A DNA stretch of 64,000 nucleotides from assembly GCA_963737835.1 (NCBI GenBank), contig CAVTUH010000001.1:930001-994000 (forward strand). The letters are read 5' to 3'. A program made the translations under genes and the position numbers. This DNA comes from Palsa-1248 sp963737835 (GTDB lineage: Bacteria; Gemmatimonadota; Gemmatimonadetes; Gemmatimonadales; Gemmatimonadaceae). Under the pieces are notes generated by a model. The model was not told the DNA's origin. It made no database searches and saw only the letters and a list, made by a program, of their open reading frames with translations. Positions 37,035 to 46,317 of this stretch are shown here, one piece after another; within the stretch, counting starts at the first letter, position 1, and every line of letters starts with the position of its first letter.

Positions 37035-40000
37035 CTACGCCGTCGCCGGCGCGCCAGGCGCCGGATGGGTGACCTTCTTCAAGTAGACCACGGCCGTGTA
37101 AGTGTTGAGCTCCTCGAACACGTGATATGCGCGTTCGTCGCCGACGAGCTTGGTGACTGCCCAATACGGATCTGCCGCATCACCAAAGGTGATCGCGCGC
37201 GATGGGCACGCCTGCGCGCACGCCACCGTGAATTCGTCCGGGTCGAGCTCGCGCTGCTCGAGCCGCGCACGATGCTCGGCTTCGCGGATGCGCTGGAGAC
37301 AGAAGGTGCACTTCTCCATCACACCCTTCCCACGCACGGTGACGTCGGGATTGAGCTGCCAATTCAACGGCTCCGGGAACGCGTACTGCGGCCGTTCGGT
37401 TTCTCCCCAGCCAAACCAATTGAAGTAGCGCACCTTGTACGGGCAGTTGTTCGAGCAGTACCGCGTACCGACGCACCGGTTGTAGACCTGCACGTTGAGG
37501 CCATCGGGCGAGTGGTACGTCGCGTAGACGGGGCAGACGGGCTCACACGGCGCGTTGCCACAGTGCTGGCAAAGCATCGGCACGAACCGCGTGTCGAAGT
37601 CCGGGTCGAACCGGCCGTCCGGATGTTCCGCTCCTTCGAAATACCGCTCGAGCCGGATCCACGTCATCTCGCGGTTGCGCAGGATATTGCCGCCCCACCC
37701 AGTCGCGCTGGGAAGCGGCTGTGGCCCCGCAAACTTGGCGCCCTGCCATGCGGCGCCGACCGTCGGGATGTTGTTCTCGGCGTAGCACGCCGTCATGCAG
37801 GCCGAGCACCCGGTGCATCGTGCGAGGTCGATCGTCATCGCCCATCGGCGCTTGGCGATACCCGTATAGTTGTCGGGATCGTACATCCCCTGATCGTTCG
37901 ACTGCGGATTGCCGTAGACGCCCTGCTCATCGTTGGCGACAGGCGAGCGGAGCCCGGGCAGGAACTCGTGGGAAGCATCGCCGACGATCTGCTCGGACTT
38001 TTCGGGCGTCGCACGTCCGAGCGCATCCGCCCGCACCGCGCGCGCGATGCCGCGCCCGTGCTGCCGCGCCGAGCCTTCGGTCGTAATCAGGGGCGCGTAC
38101 TCGCCCGTCTTGCTCACACGGGCCTTGGTCGACGTCAACACCAGCCCGCCCGCTCGATCCTCGGTCGACCCGAGCAGCGTCAGCGGGTCGAGACCGACTT
38201 CTTTTGCGTAGCGACCGTACGCGGTGTGACCACGCCCCTGCGCGATTGCCACGACATCCGTCCGTACGCCCATGTACTCCCACACGGGGACGTCGATCGA
38301 GCCTTGGTCGGTTTCGATCTTGAGATGATCGCCGTTCGTCACGCCAAGGCGTCGCGCCGTTTCCGGGTGAACCTCGACGACGGTCTGCCACACCGTCTTG
38401 GTAACCGGGTCCGGCATTTCCTGTAGCCAGGGCTTGTTGGCACCCCGGCCGTCACCAAGAGCCGGCGACGGATAGACGACGAGATAGAAGTCGCCCTGTG
38501 TTTGCTCAATGGGGGTCCCGGCTTTCGCGGGGGTCGCACTCGGTCCACCGGCTGGCGGGGTGAGCGCATGCGCGCCTCGCGCGGGGCCGGGAGCGGTCCC
38601 CGGGGCCGCGGCTTGCACCACCGCTGTCGTCAGCGCATTCGCAAACGCTCCCGCGCCGCCGGGGAATCGACTGATGAGCCACGTGCGATAGTCGGGCCAC
38701 GGATATTTGGCGGCTATCGATGGATCCGCCTTCGCGAGCGTCAACAGCACATCGGCCGTCGCACGCGAGTCGAACACGGGGTCCATCCCCGGTTGCTGGA
38801 GCGTCCGCACACCGACGGCGGGCGTCGCATCGCCCCAGCTCTCGAGACCATGGTGGTCCGGCAGCACGAGATCGCACAACTCCGCGGTCTCGTCCGGATA
38901 GCTCGAGAAGCTCACCTTGAACGGCACCTTGGCCATCGCCGCCGCGAATCCCAGCGCCTTGGGCGTGGTGAACGCCGGGTTGGCGCCTCGCACGAACAGC
39001 AGCGGCACCGCGCCCCGGTTCATGCGGTCGACGAGCGCGCGTAGCTCGGCGTACGTCGCCGCATGGTCGAACGACTCCATCGCATGGGCCGGGTCGATCG
39101 TGGCCCCCACGTTGCCGGCCGCCTGATTGACCGCATTGACGGCGCGGGCAAGCTCGACCGCATTGCCGGCGCTGCCGCCCGCCAACACGAGACTCGGCTT
39201 GGCTGCGGCCAGGTCGCTGGCCAATTGCGTCAGCACGGCCTCGTCGACTCCGCTCGCCGCGGCGGCTTGCGCCAGGGTCGTGCCCGTCCCATGACCGAGG
39301 TGACCCAGCAGCGCGTTGGCAATCGCTACCTCGGAGCCGGGCTTGGCAGGCACCCACTGATCAGCGTTGAGACCCGTCAGCGAGCGCCGGGCCCCTACAT
39401 AAATGAATCGGGGTGCGTCTGCGAGCTTGGCCCTTGCGTCGGCCCAGGCGAGTTGCTGCGGCACGTTGGCGCCCCAGCCCTCCAGGAAGTCAGCTCCGAA
39501 CGACACGATGAGGCGCGCCGCGCCGAAATCGAGCGCAGGCCACGCCACGCCGTAACTCTCGCGGTTGGCGGCGAGCACCGCGCTCGGAAGCTCGGCGTCA
39601 TATGAGAGGTGCGCCGGCATGCCGAAGGCGGCCAACCACTCGTTGAGGAACGCAGGGAACGATCCGGATTCGTGGAGGTTCACGAACGCCGCACCGGCAC
39701 CCTGATTGTGGGTACGCAGGTCCGCCAGTCGCTGGCCGAGCGCCTTGAGCGCCTCATCCCACGTGACAGGCTGCAACGTCGTCCCGCGGCGCAGCATGGG
39801 CTGCCGGTAGCGATCCGGGTTGTAGAGGCCCTGCGGCGCTGCCTGTCCGCGGGCACACAGCGCGCCGCGGCTGAGTGGATGCGCGGGGTTCCCTTCCAGC
39901 TTGATGACGCGACCGTCGCGCGTCTCGATCAGGACCCCACACGCCGCCGAACACTCGCGGCACGTGCTGGCGAAGTATGTGGAAACACCGGGCACGGTGT

Positions 40001-40157
40001 CATCGGGCGACACCAGGTACGGAACGAGATTCTTGATATGAGGCGACCCGCACCCGACCGTGGCCGTCGCCGCCGTGCCAGCGCTGAGGATCTTGAGGAA
40101 CTCCCGCCGCTTGACGCCGGTGGGAGGCGCGGCTGGCGTTTTGGACGTGTTGCTCAC
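37035..40157 (-). CDS. actB: alternative complex III subunit ActB (molybdopterin-type/Fe-S)
   Basis: A 1040-residue exported subunit. A twin-arginine signal (KRREFLKILSAG) precedes a molybdopterin-oxidoreductase-like domain (about 55-700), which in this family has lost the cofactor. The N-terminal STCRECSAACG keeps cysteines for an Fe-S cluster. The C-terminal part (about 790-1000) is NrfC-like with four clusters: CTGCSACMTACYAENNIP, CQHCGNAPCEPVCP, CVGTRYCSNNCPYKVRYF, CTFCLQRI and CAQACP. It passes electrons from quinol toward the haem subunits. The frame is intact. Confidence 0.93.
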   Translation of the reverse strand: MSNTSKTPAAPPTGVKRREFLKILSAGTAATATVGCGSPHIKNLVPYLVSPDDTVPGVSTYFASTCRECSAACGVLIETRDGRVIKLEGNPAHPLSRGALCARGQAAPQGLYNPDRYRQPMLRRGTTLQPVTWDEALKALGQRLADLRTHNQGAGAAFVNLHESGSFPAFLNEWLAAFGMPAHLSYDAELPSAVLAANRESYGVAWPALDFGAARLIVSFGADFLEGWGANVPQQLAWADARAKLADAPRFIYVGARRSLTGLNADQWVPAKPGSEVAIANALLGHLGHGTGTTLAQAAAASGVDEAVLTQLASDLAAAKPSLVLAGGSAGNAVELARAVNAVNQAAGNVGATIDPAHAMESFDHAATYAELRALVDRMNRGAVPLLFVRGANPAFTTPKALGFAAAMAKVPFKVSFSSYPDETAELCDLVLPDHHGLESWGDATPAVGVRTLQQPGMDPVFDSRATADVLLTLAKADPSIAAKYPWPDYRTWLISRFPGGAGAFANALTTAVVQAAAPGTAPGPARGAHALTPPAGGPSATPAKAGTPIEQTQGDFYLVVYPSPALGDGRGANKPWLQEMPDPVTKTVWQTVVEVHPETARRLGVTNGDHLKIETDQGSIDVPVWEYMGVRTDVVAIAQGRGHTAYGRYAKEVGLDPLTLLGSTEDRAGGLVLTSTKARVSKTGEYAPLITTEGSARQHGRGIARAVRADALGRATPEKSEQIVGDASHEFLPGLRSPVANDEQGVYGNPQSNDQGMYDPDNYTGIAKRRWAMTIDLARCTGCSACMTACYAENNIPTVGAAWQGAKFAGPQPLPSATGWGGNILRNREMTWIRLERYFEGAEHPDGRFDPDFDTRFVPMLCQHCGNAPCEPVCPVYATYHSPDGLNVQVYNRCVGTRYCSNNCPYKVRYFNWFGWGETERPQYAFPEPLNWQLNPDVTVRGKGVMEKCTFCLQRIREAEHRARLEQRELDPDEFTVACAQACPSRAITFGDAADPYWAVTKLVGDERAYHVFEELNTYTAVVYLKKVTHPAPGAPATA

Positions 40158-40185
40158 GAGCTCGCCCTCATCGGGAAATACGCGG

Positions 40186-40974
40186 TCAGAAGTGGCATGT
40201 GCTGCAGTCGTACCGCGCCCGGTGTACCTCGTCGGTCAGCGGCGGTCCAATGTTGCGGCCCGTGTCACCCGGCGTGCCGTTCTTCGACTCGGTCGTTCCA
40301 TTTGCGCCGACATTGGCGACGGAGGTCGCGCCGGGCGGGCCGAGGCGCCGCGCGGACTCGCCGGCCGCTTCGTCACCCTGGGCAGCCGTGTAGCCATTGA
40401 CGTGGCAGTTGACGCACCAGCCCATGTTGAGGGAGGCAAACTGGTAGACCTGGTACATGTCCTGGATCTGCCCGTGGCACGTCTGGCAGGTCACGCCGGC
40501 GTTGACGTGGCGCATGTGGGGGAAGTGGACGTACTCCGGCAGCCGATGAATGCGAACCCATGGAATGGGCTGCTTCTTGTTGTAGTAGTCGGTGAGCTTC
40601 ACGATCTCTGGCCGAGTGGCCAGCTTGAACGTGAACTGATGGCAGCCCATGCAGGTCCCGACCGCCGGCAGCCCGGGGTCCATCGACTTGTTGGCCGCAA
40701 AGTGGCAGTACACGCAGTTCATCCCCAAACCCTGCACATGCTTCGGGTGGGGGAACTTGATGGGCTGCACCGGGCTGTACCCCTGCGGGGACGACGCGCC
40801 GTGGTAGCCCCAGGGACCCGGTCCTGGGTCGTGCGTGATGACAGTGTCGCTGGGAGGTTTCGGCGTCGCGGCCTGCTGCGACGAGGCGCCCTGATACGCC
40901 GCCAATGCGGCTACGGCAAAAACGACAGCGACGAGCGCTGGAATCGCCGCCCACTGCCTCCTTCTTGTATTCAA
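40186..40974 (-). CDS. actA: alternative complex III subunit ActA (pentahaem c)
   Basis: A 262-residue cytochrome with an N-terminal membrane anchor (residues 9-27). There are exactly five CxxCH haem sites: CVYCH, CMGCH, CQTCH, CVNCH and CSTCH. This is the standard five-haem count for ActA. The likely start is TTG at 40974. AAGGAGG lies just downstream of this codon within the coding sequence, so the start is uncertain. It is the first gene of the act operon; upstream lies a CRP-like palindrome. Confidence 0.9.
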   Translation of the reverse strand: MNTRRRQWAAIPALVAVVFAVAALAAYQGASSQQAATPKPPSDTVITHDPGPGPWGYHGASSPQGYSPVQPIKFPHPKHVQGLGMNCVYCHFAANKSMDPGLPAVGTCMGCHQFTFKLATRPEIVKLTDYYNKKQPIPWVRIHRLPEYVHFPHMRHVNAGVTCQTCHGQIQDMYQVYQFASLNMGWCVNCHVNGYTAAQGDEAAGESARRLGPPGATSVANVGANGTTESKNGTPGDTGRNIGPPLTDEVHRARYDCSTCHF

Positions 40975-41012
40975 TGCAATCCGCCGTATCGGCTCGAGGA
41001 AGACGGCGACGT

Positions 41013-41028
41013 TGTGAACTTTTTCACA
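41013..41028. promoter_or_regulatory. CRP/FNR-family-like palindrome before the act operon
   Basis: TGTGA-ACTTTT-TCACA is a perfect match to the TGTGA-N6-TCACA consensus of CRP-type regulators, extended to TTGTGAA/TTCACAA. It lies 39 bp before the actA start. It also sits just beyond the 3' end of trmJ. Control of respiratory genes by such a factor is plausible, but the regulator is not in this window. Confidence 0.55.
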
Positions 41029-41031
41029 AAG

Positions 41032-41787
41032 TCATTCGGTGCGCGGTATGATGCCCAAGCGGTCGATGGTTCGCAAGACCTCGAGGGCCATGGCGCGGAG
41101 CAATGTGATCTCGCGTGCGTCGGGTGCCGCACGGCTCGTGAGTGATCGGACCGTCCGCATGATGTGTTCCGGGTAGCGCGTCCTGAAGAAGTCAATCGCG
41201 GTCAGCGCACGCGCGGCGTCGGCGAAGAGCTGCTCGAACTGCTCGGCGCGAGCGGCCGGCACGTCGTGCCGGGGCGGGGCGAGCTCCCGCGTCGCGTCCC
41301 CCGCGGCGAGGTGCAACTCGTACAGCGCAATGACTACGGCCTGCGCCAGATTGAGGGACGCGTGCGCCGCGGTCGGAATCGTGCAGACCGCCCGCGCGCG
41401 GTCTACGGCCGCGTTTGGTAGGCCAGCATCCTCCCGTCCGAACAAGACGGCGACCGGGTCGCCTTGCGCCGACGCGTCGAGCAATCGCCGGGCCACCTCG
41501 CGGGGTGTGAGCACGGTCCGCTTGGCCGCGCGCCGCCGTGCGGTAAAGGCCACGATATCGGCGCAGTCGGCAATCGCCGCGTCGAGGTCATCCTCGTGCC
41601 GCGCAGCCGCGATCAAGTCCGCCGTGCCATGTGCGACGTATTCCAATCGCTCGCGCTCGTAGGCCACGGGACGAATCAACCGCAGCGCCGACACCCCCAT
41701 GTTCTTCATCGCCCGGGCAGTCGCGGCAATGTTGACGGGGTCTTGAGGCTCGTACAGCACCACGACGACACGGTCGAGCAACGACAT
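41032..41787 (-). CDS. trmJ: SpoU/TrmJ-type RNA 2'-O-methyltransferase
   Basis: 251-residue SPOUT methyltransferase. Motif 1 is EPQDPVNIAATARAMKNMG, with the catalytic Arg in ATARAM. Motif 2 is AVLFGREDAGLPN. Motif 3 is IPTAAHASLNLAQAVVIALYE, part of the deep trefoil knot that binds SAM. The C-terminal helical extension (RAEQFEQLFADAARAL, SLTSRAAPDAREITLLRAM) is typical of TrmJ, which methylates position 32 of tRNAs. The ATG at 41787 is close to the heptad repeat that begins 11 bp upstream. Confidence 0.85.
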   Translation of the reverse strand: MSLLDRVVVVLYEPQDPVNIAATARAMKNMGVSALRLIRPVAYERERLEYVAHGTADLIAAARHEDDLDAAIADCADIVAFTARRRAAKRTVLTPREVARRLLDASAQGDPVAVLFGREDAGLPNAAVDRARAVCTIPTAAHASLNLAQAVVIALYELHLAAGDATRELAPPRHDVPAARAEQFEQLFADAARALTAIDFFRTRYPEHIMRTVRSLTSRAAPDAREITLLRAMALEVLRTIDRLGIIPRTE

Positions 41788-41797
41788 GGCGAACCCC

Positions 41798-41925
41798 GGA
41801 CGTTGGACGTTAGACGTTGGACGTTGGAAGCAAACCTCGAGGCAGGCCTGCGGTCAGAAAGCCAGACTCGACACTGTTCCTCCGCCGTCTAACGTCTAAC
41901 GTCTAACGTCTAACGTCCAACGTCT
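41798..41925. repeat. heptad-repeat inverted pair (GGACGTT / AACGTCT)
   Basis: Left: four phased heptads, GGACGTT, GGACGTT, AGACGTT, GGACGTT (41798-41825). Right: five, AACGTCT four times with one AACGTCC (41891-41925). Left and right are complementary. The word CAAACCTCGAGG follows the left arm and recurs, inverted, at 43380. The repeat lies between the divergent trmJ and dedA genes. Confidence 0.85.
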
Positions 41926-41961
41926 GCCCCCGTACCGAGGTTGTTCGCTAGCTTCCTTCCA

Positions 41962-42618
41962 ATGGACCTCGTACATGCGCTCATCCACCGCCTGTCGGAC
42001 CTGCCTGGGCTCGTGCAGTGGGCCGGCTATATCGGCCTCGCAGCGATCGTCTTCACGGAGACAGGACTCTTCGTCGGGTTCTTCTTGCCGGGCGATTCCC
42101 TGCTCGTCACCGCGGGATTGCTCATCTCACAGGGCTTGCCCTTGAGCCTCGTGGCCCTTTGCGGCCTGCTCGCCGTCGCGGCCGTCGTGGGTGACAACAC
42201 GAATTACTGGATCGGGCGGCTGTCCGGCCCGCGCGTCTTTCGCCGCGAGGACTCGCTCTTCTTCAAACGCGCGTACGTCGACCGCGCGCACGACTTCTAC
42301 GCGCGCTACGGACCCAAGACGGTCTTCATCGCGCGCTTCGTGCCGATCGTTCGGACCTTTGCTCCACTGGTCGCCGGGGTGGGACGAATGGATTACCGCA
42401 CGTTCCTCACGTTCAGCGTCCTCGGCGGCACGACCTGGATCTGGGGAATGCTGTGTTTCGGCTATTTTCTGGGCCAATACGTGCCGGGCGTCGCACGCCA
42501 CATCGAGCTCGTGATCATTGGCGTGATCTTTGTATCCATCGTGCCGGGCATCATGGGGTGGTGGCGGGAGCGCCGCACCGCCCGGGTCGCTGTCGTCACG
42601 CCGCCGTCGTCGTCCTGA
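41962..42618 (+). CDS. DedA-family membrane protein
   Basis: A 218-residue DedA/SNARE-associated membrane protein. The re-entrant loop motif is ETGLFVGFFLPGDSLLVTAG; the second is FIARFVPIVRTFAPLVAG with the essential Arg residues. About five helices. DedA proteins are undecaprenyl-phosphate or lipid flippases that support membrane potential and envelope integrity. An ATG at 41941 gives 7 more residues; I prefer 41962 (MDLVHALIHRL). No partner gene is visible. Confidence 0.82.
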   Translation: MDLVHALIHRLSDLPGLVQWAGYIGLAAIVFTETGLFVGFFLPGDSLLVTAGLLISQGLPLSLVALCGLLAVAAVVGDNTNYWIGRLSGPRVFRREDSLFFKRAYVDRAHDFYARYGPKTVFIARFVPIVRTFAPLVAGVGRMDYRTFLTFSVLGGTTWIWGMLCFGYFLGQYVPGVARHIELVIIGVIFVSIVPGIMGWWRERRTARVAVVTPPSSS

Positions 42619-42666
42619 GGTTTTCGCGCGTTGTTCTGATACCCCACCCTCAACGGGTCTCGTCCA

Positions 42667-43317
42667 ATGGCTACCACTGCCGCGCCATCAGCTGCTCCTT
42701 TCACACTGCCGCCGCTCCCGTATGCGTTCGACGCGCTCGAGCCGTACATCGACGCGCAGACCATGCAGATTCACCACGACAAGCATCACGGCGCGTACGT
42801 CACGAATCTCAACACGGCCATCGGCAAGGCACCCGAGCTCGCCGGTCAATCCCTCGATCACCTGTTGGCGGGACTGGCCAAGGTCCCGGAGTCGGTGCGC
42901 ACCGCGGTTCGCAACAACGGCGGCGGACACTGGAACCACTCGCTGTTCTGGCTCTGGCTCGACCCGGCGAAGCGGGGCGGCGAGCCGTCAGGCGCGCTGG
43001 GCGAGGCGATTCGCTCCTCCTTCGGTGATTTCGCCAAGTTCAAGGAGCAATTCGCTGCCGCGGCCACTGGCCGATTCGGCTCAGGCTGGGCGTGGCTGCT
43101 CCATCAGGGCGGCAAGCTCACCATCACGTCCACGCCCAACCAGGACAACCCGCTCATGGATGGCACCCGTCCCGGCGACGTACTCCTCGGCCTCGACGTG
43201 TGGGAACATGCGTATTACCTGAAGTACCAGAACCGGCGTCCCGAGTACATCGCGGCCTTTTGGAGCGTGGTGAATTGGGGCGAAGTGGGTAAGCGGTTCG
43301 AAAAGGCGAAGGGCTAG
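42667..43317 (+). CDS. sodA: superoxide dismutase (Mn/Fe)
   Basis: 216-residue Fe/Mn superoxide dismutase that converts superoxide to peroxide and oxygen. Metal ligands are His36 (QIHHDKHH), His91 (GGHWNHSLFW), Asp177 and His181 (GLDVWEHAYYLKYQNRRPEY). The residues around TPNQDNPL (Gln158) fit the Mn-type better than the Fe-type. No signal peptide is visible, so it acts in the cytoplasm. The stop codon lies in the first heptad of the downstream repeat. Confidence 0.92.
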   Translation: MATTAAPSAAPFTLPPLPYAFDALEPYIDAQTMQIHHDKHHGAYVTNLNTAIGKAPELAGQSLDHLLAGLAKVPESVRTAVRNNGGGHWNHSLFWLWLDPAKRGGEPSGALGEAIRSSFGDFAKFKEQFAAAATGRFGSGWAWLLHQGGKLTITSTPNQDNPLMDGTRPGDVLLGLDVWEHAYYLKYQNRRPEYIAAFWSVVNWGEVGKRFEKAKG

Positions 43318-43423
43318 ACGTTGGACGTTGGACGTTGGAGAACAAACCTGAGGGCTAAGTGCGGTGCACGTGGCTGGCCCTCGAGGTTTGTTTCTAACGT
43401 CCAACGTCTAACGTCCAACGTCT
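43316..43423. repeat. heptad-repeat hairpin (GGACGTT / AACGTCC)
   Basis: Left: AGACGTT, GGACGTT, GGACGTT (43316-43336). Right: four heptads, AACGTCC and AACGTCT alternating (43396-43423). Inner arms, AACAAACCT and AGGTTTGTT, extend the stem. It lies between convergent sodA and speA and could terminate both. Confidence 0.85.
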
Positions 43424-43432
43424 TGCAGTTGC

Positions 43433-45469
43433 TCACTGCGCCGCCTCGCCCTCGAGGTACGTGTACCCCTCCAGTCCCGCCACGAACTCCGCGATGAAGG
43501 TGTTCGCTTCCTGCCGCGAGAGGCCCTTCGCGCCGGCGACCTTGCGCCGGAAGGTGGTGAGTAGGACCGACGGCTGGAACTGGACGTACTCGAGCACCTC
43601 CGTCACGGTGTCGCCGTGCACGACGTCCGTGACTTCGTAGCCGGCGGGCGACAGCCGCACGTGCACCGCGTTCGTATCGCCAAACAGGTTGTGGAGGTCG
43701 CCCAGGATCTCCTGATACGCACCGGTGAGGAAGATGCCGAGGATGTATTCCTCCGCATCGCGATGCGGATGGAGATTGACGTTGAGCGCAGGGCCGCGAC
43801 CGCGGGGGACGAAATGGTCGATCTTCCCATCCGAGTCGCAGGTGATGTCCTGAATCGTGCCGCGCCGACTCGGCGGCTCCGTCAGTCGATGGATCGGCAT
43901 GATCGGGAAGACCTGGTCGATCGCCCAACTGTCCGGCAGCGACTGAAACAGGGAGAAGTTGCAGAAGTAGCGGTCGACGAGCGTGGCCTCGACGTCAGGC
44001 CGGATCTCGTCATAGCGTCCCGGGTCGCGGTCCGCGATCCGGGCGACCGCATTGAGGATGCAATAGTAGATCTGCTCCGCCGCTGCGCGCCCTCTCAGCG
44101 TGAGCACGCCGCTCGTGAAGAGCTCGTGGGCGCGTTCCCGGTCGAAGGTCGCGTCGTGATACGCCTCCACCACCCGGCGGCCGCGCACACCGGGCTTGAC
44201 CAGGACACGGTAGTCGCTGGCCATGTCCTGCAGCAGCGGATGGTCGTCCTCGGTCACCTCTGGAAGCGCCGGCTCGGCCTGGGACTCGACATCGATCACC
44301 TTGAGCAACAAGAGCGCGTGGTGCGCCGTCAACGCGCGGCCGGATTCGCTGATGACGTGCGGCATTGGGAGCTCGAGCTCGCGGCACGTCTCGCCGAGAA
44401 CGTAGATGACGTCGTTGGCGTACTCCTGGAGGGTGTAGTTGACACTCGCGTCGGCGGTCGACGACGAGCCATCGTAGTCCACCCCGAGTCCGCCGCCGAC
44501 GTCGACATGCGTGATGTCGACGCCCATGGCACGCAGCTCCGCATAGAAGCGGGCGATCTCCTGCAGTCCCGCCTTGATGTAGCGGATGTCGCTGATCTGG
44601 CTGCCGAGGTGAAAGTGGATCAGCTTGAGAATGTCGAGTCTCCCGGCGGCGGCCAGCCGATCGACCGCCTTCACCAACTGCGCCGCGGTCAACCCGAACT
44701 TCGATCGCTCACCGCCGCTCTGCGCCCAGCGCCCGAACCCGGCAGACCGCAGCTTGATTCGGACGCCCGCGGTGGGCGTGATGCCCAGGTCATCGGCCGC
44801 CTGCAACAACACATCGATCTCGCTCAACTGCTCGAGCACGATGAACACCTGATGCCCCAGCCGCTGGCCCATCAGGGCCAATCGCATGAACTCCTCGTCC
44901 TTGTATCCGTTGCAGACGATGATGTGGTCGGTCGACTCGGACATCGCGAGCACCGCCTGAAGCTCCGGCTTGGACCCGCACTCCAATCCGACGCCGTGCG
45001 AGGCCCCGAACCGCACGATCTCCTCCACGACGTGCCGCTGCTGGTTGACCTTGATGGGATACACAGTCGTGTAGCCGCCGGTGTATCCGAATTCCTGTAT
45101 CGCTTCGGAGAAGCGGGTGCTGACGGCCGCGAGTCGCGAGCGGAGAATGTCGGAGAATCGCAGCAGCACCGGCAGCGCCAGCCCCTGCTCTTCCAGGTCG
45201 TGCACGATCTCGAAGAGATCCAACTCGCGATCGGGCTCGCTGGCATCGGGACGCACAATGACGTGGCCGCGCGGGTTCACGTCGAAGAACCCCGCCCCCC
45301 AGCCTTCAATGTTGTAGAGCGCCCGCGCATCCTCGATGGTCCACGGGTGCGGCAGCGCCCCGCTGCCGAGACTGCGTGCCGGGCCCGCCTGCCGCTCGGC
45401 CTCCGTTGTCACCGCCGCCGCGCCACTGCCGTTCGCTGTCTCAGTCGCCACACCGCCCGCAATCGCCAT
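43433..45469 (-). CDS. speA: biosynthetic arginine decarboxylase
   Basis: PLP-dependent decarboxylase making agmatine from arginine for polyamine synthesis, 678 residues, family-normal. The PLP lysine lies in TTVYPIKVNQQRHVVEEI. Other landmarks: GLECGSKPEL, ILKLIHFHLGSQISDI, VDVGGGLGVDYDG, and the C-terminal NFSLFQSLPDSWAIDQVFPI. The Ala-rich N-terminus is exceptionally long. The ATG at 45469 follows the ABC permease stop by 6 bases, so the two may be co-transcribed. No speB is present. Confidence 0.92.
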   Translation of the reverse strand: MAIAGGVATETANGSGAAAVTTEAERQAGPARSLGSGALPHPWTIEDARALYNIEGWGAGFFDVNPRGHVIVRPDASEPDRELDLFEIVHDLEEQGLALPVLLRFSDILRSRLAAVSTRFSEAIQEFGYTGGYTTVYPIKVNQQRHVVEEIVRFGASHGVGLECGSKPELQAVLAMSESTDHIIVCNGYKDEEFMRLALMGQRLGHQVFIVLEQLSEIDVLLQAADDLGITPTAGVRIKLRSAGFGRWAQSGGERSKFGLTAAQLVKAVDRLAAAGRLDILKLIHFHLGSQISDIRYIKAGLQEIARFYAELRAMGVDITHVDVGGGLGVDYDGSSSTADASVNYTLQEYANDVIYVLGETCRELELPMPHVISESGRALTAHHALLLLKVIDVESQAEPALPEVTEDDHPLLQDMASDYRVLVKPGVRGRRVVEAYHDATFDRERAHELFTSGVLTLRGRAAAEQIYYCILNAVARIADRDPGRYDEIRPDVEATLVDRYFCNFSLFQSLPDSWAIDQVFPIMPIHRLTEPPSRRGTIQDITCDSDGKIDHFVPRGRGPALNVNLHPHRDAEEYILGIFLTGAYQEILGDLHNLFGDTNAVHVRLSPAGYEVTDVVHGDTVTEVLEYVQFQPSVLLTTFRRKVAGAKGLSRQEANTFIAEFVAGLEGYTYLEGEAAQ

Positions 45470-45474
45470 GATCG

Positions 45475-46317
45475 TTACCCCAGTGCCCGCCGCATGAAGC
45501 TGCGGAGTCCCAACGTGAAAAACAGGATCAGGATCAGAAGCTGCGCCCCGACGACTGCAGCCAGCGACATGTGGGGCACATCCGGCGTCAACGCTGCCCG
45601 CATCCCCTCTGCCACATAGACGAGCGGATTGACCAGAACGGCGTATTTCGCCACCGGCACCGCATCGAGGCCGCGCCACGGATAATACGCACAACCAAAG
45701 AAAATCATGGGCGCGACGATGGTACTGAACATCAGCCCGATTTGCTGCGGGTTGATGACCGATCCCATGAGCAGGCCCAGTGTGGAGAACGTGGACGCCC
45801 CCAGCAAGGTCACCGCGACCACCGTGCCCGCATGAGCCAGCGTGAGGCCGGGAATCGGGCCCATGATGAGGCGTGAGGCGGGCAGCACGACGATGCCGGC
45901 GATGACGCCTTGCACGACCCCGATCACGACTTTCTCGACCGCAATGAGGGGTATCGGGATCGGCGCCAACAACCGGTCCTCGATCTCCCGCGTCCAGCCG
46001 AAATCCTGCACCATCGGCAGCACGACGGATTGGATGGCCGACAGCGTCAGGCTGACCGCCAGGACACCGGGCAGCAGCGCCGTCGTGTAGCCGCCGCGGA
46101 CGAACCCCATCTTCGGCAGCAACGCGCCGAACACCACGATGAAGAGCATCGGCTGCATCACGGTGCGGACGAGAAAATACGGCAACTCGCGACGCAGCAC
46201 GCGGACGTCCCGCCGGAGCAGCGCACCGAAGACCCAGAGGGCGCGCGGCGGCGGCGCAATGCGCCGAGCGACGCCGGGAGTACCGACGCGCGGGACGATG
46301 TCGACGCCAGTGGTCAC
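45475..46317 (-). CDS. ABC-2 type transporter permease
   Basis: 280-residue ABC-2 permease with six helices. It has the family segments LLRRDVRVLRRELPYFL (amphipathic elbow), SVVLPMVQDFGWTREIEDRLLAPIP (split), and FFGCAYYPWRGLDAVPVAKY in the periplasmic re-entrant loop. It pairs with the ATPase gene, which it overlaps in ATGA at 46314-46317. Such two-gene exporters move drugs, lipids or polysaccharide. The substrate is unknown. Confidence 0.88.
   Translation of the reverse strand: MTTGVDIVPRVGTPGVARRIAPPPRALWVFGALLRRDVRVLRRELPYFLVRTVMQPMLFIVVFGALLPKMGFVRGGYTTALLPGVLAVSLTLSAIQSVVLPMVQDFGWTREIEDRLLAPIPIPLIAVEKVVIGVVQGVIAGIVVLPASRLIMGPIPGLTLAHAGTVVAVTLLGASTFSTLGLLMGSVINPQQIGLMFSTIVAPMIFFGCAYYPWRGLDAVPVAKYAVLVNPLVYVAEGMRAALTPDVPHMSLAAVVGAQLLILILFFTLGLRSFMRRALG

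Noticed and set aside
43616..45619. 667-residue plus-strand open frame
   Set aside because: Lies opposite speA, whose protein is fully conserved. The antisense product has no family features.
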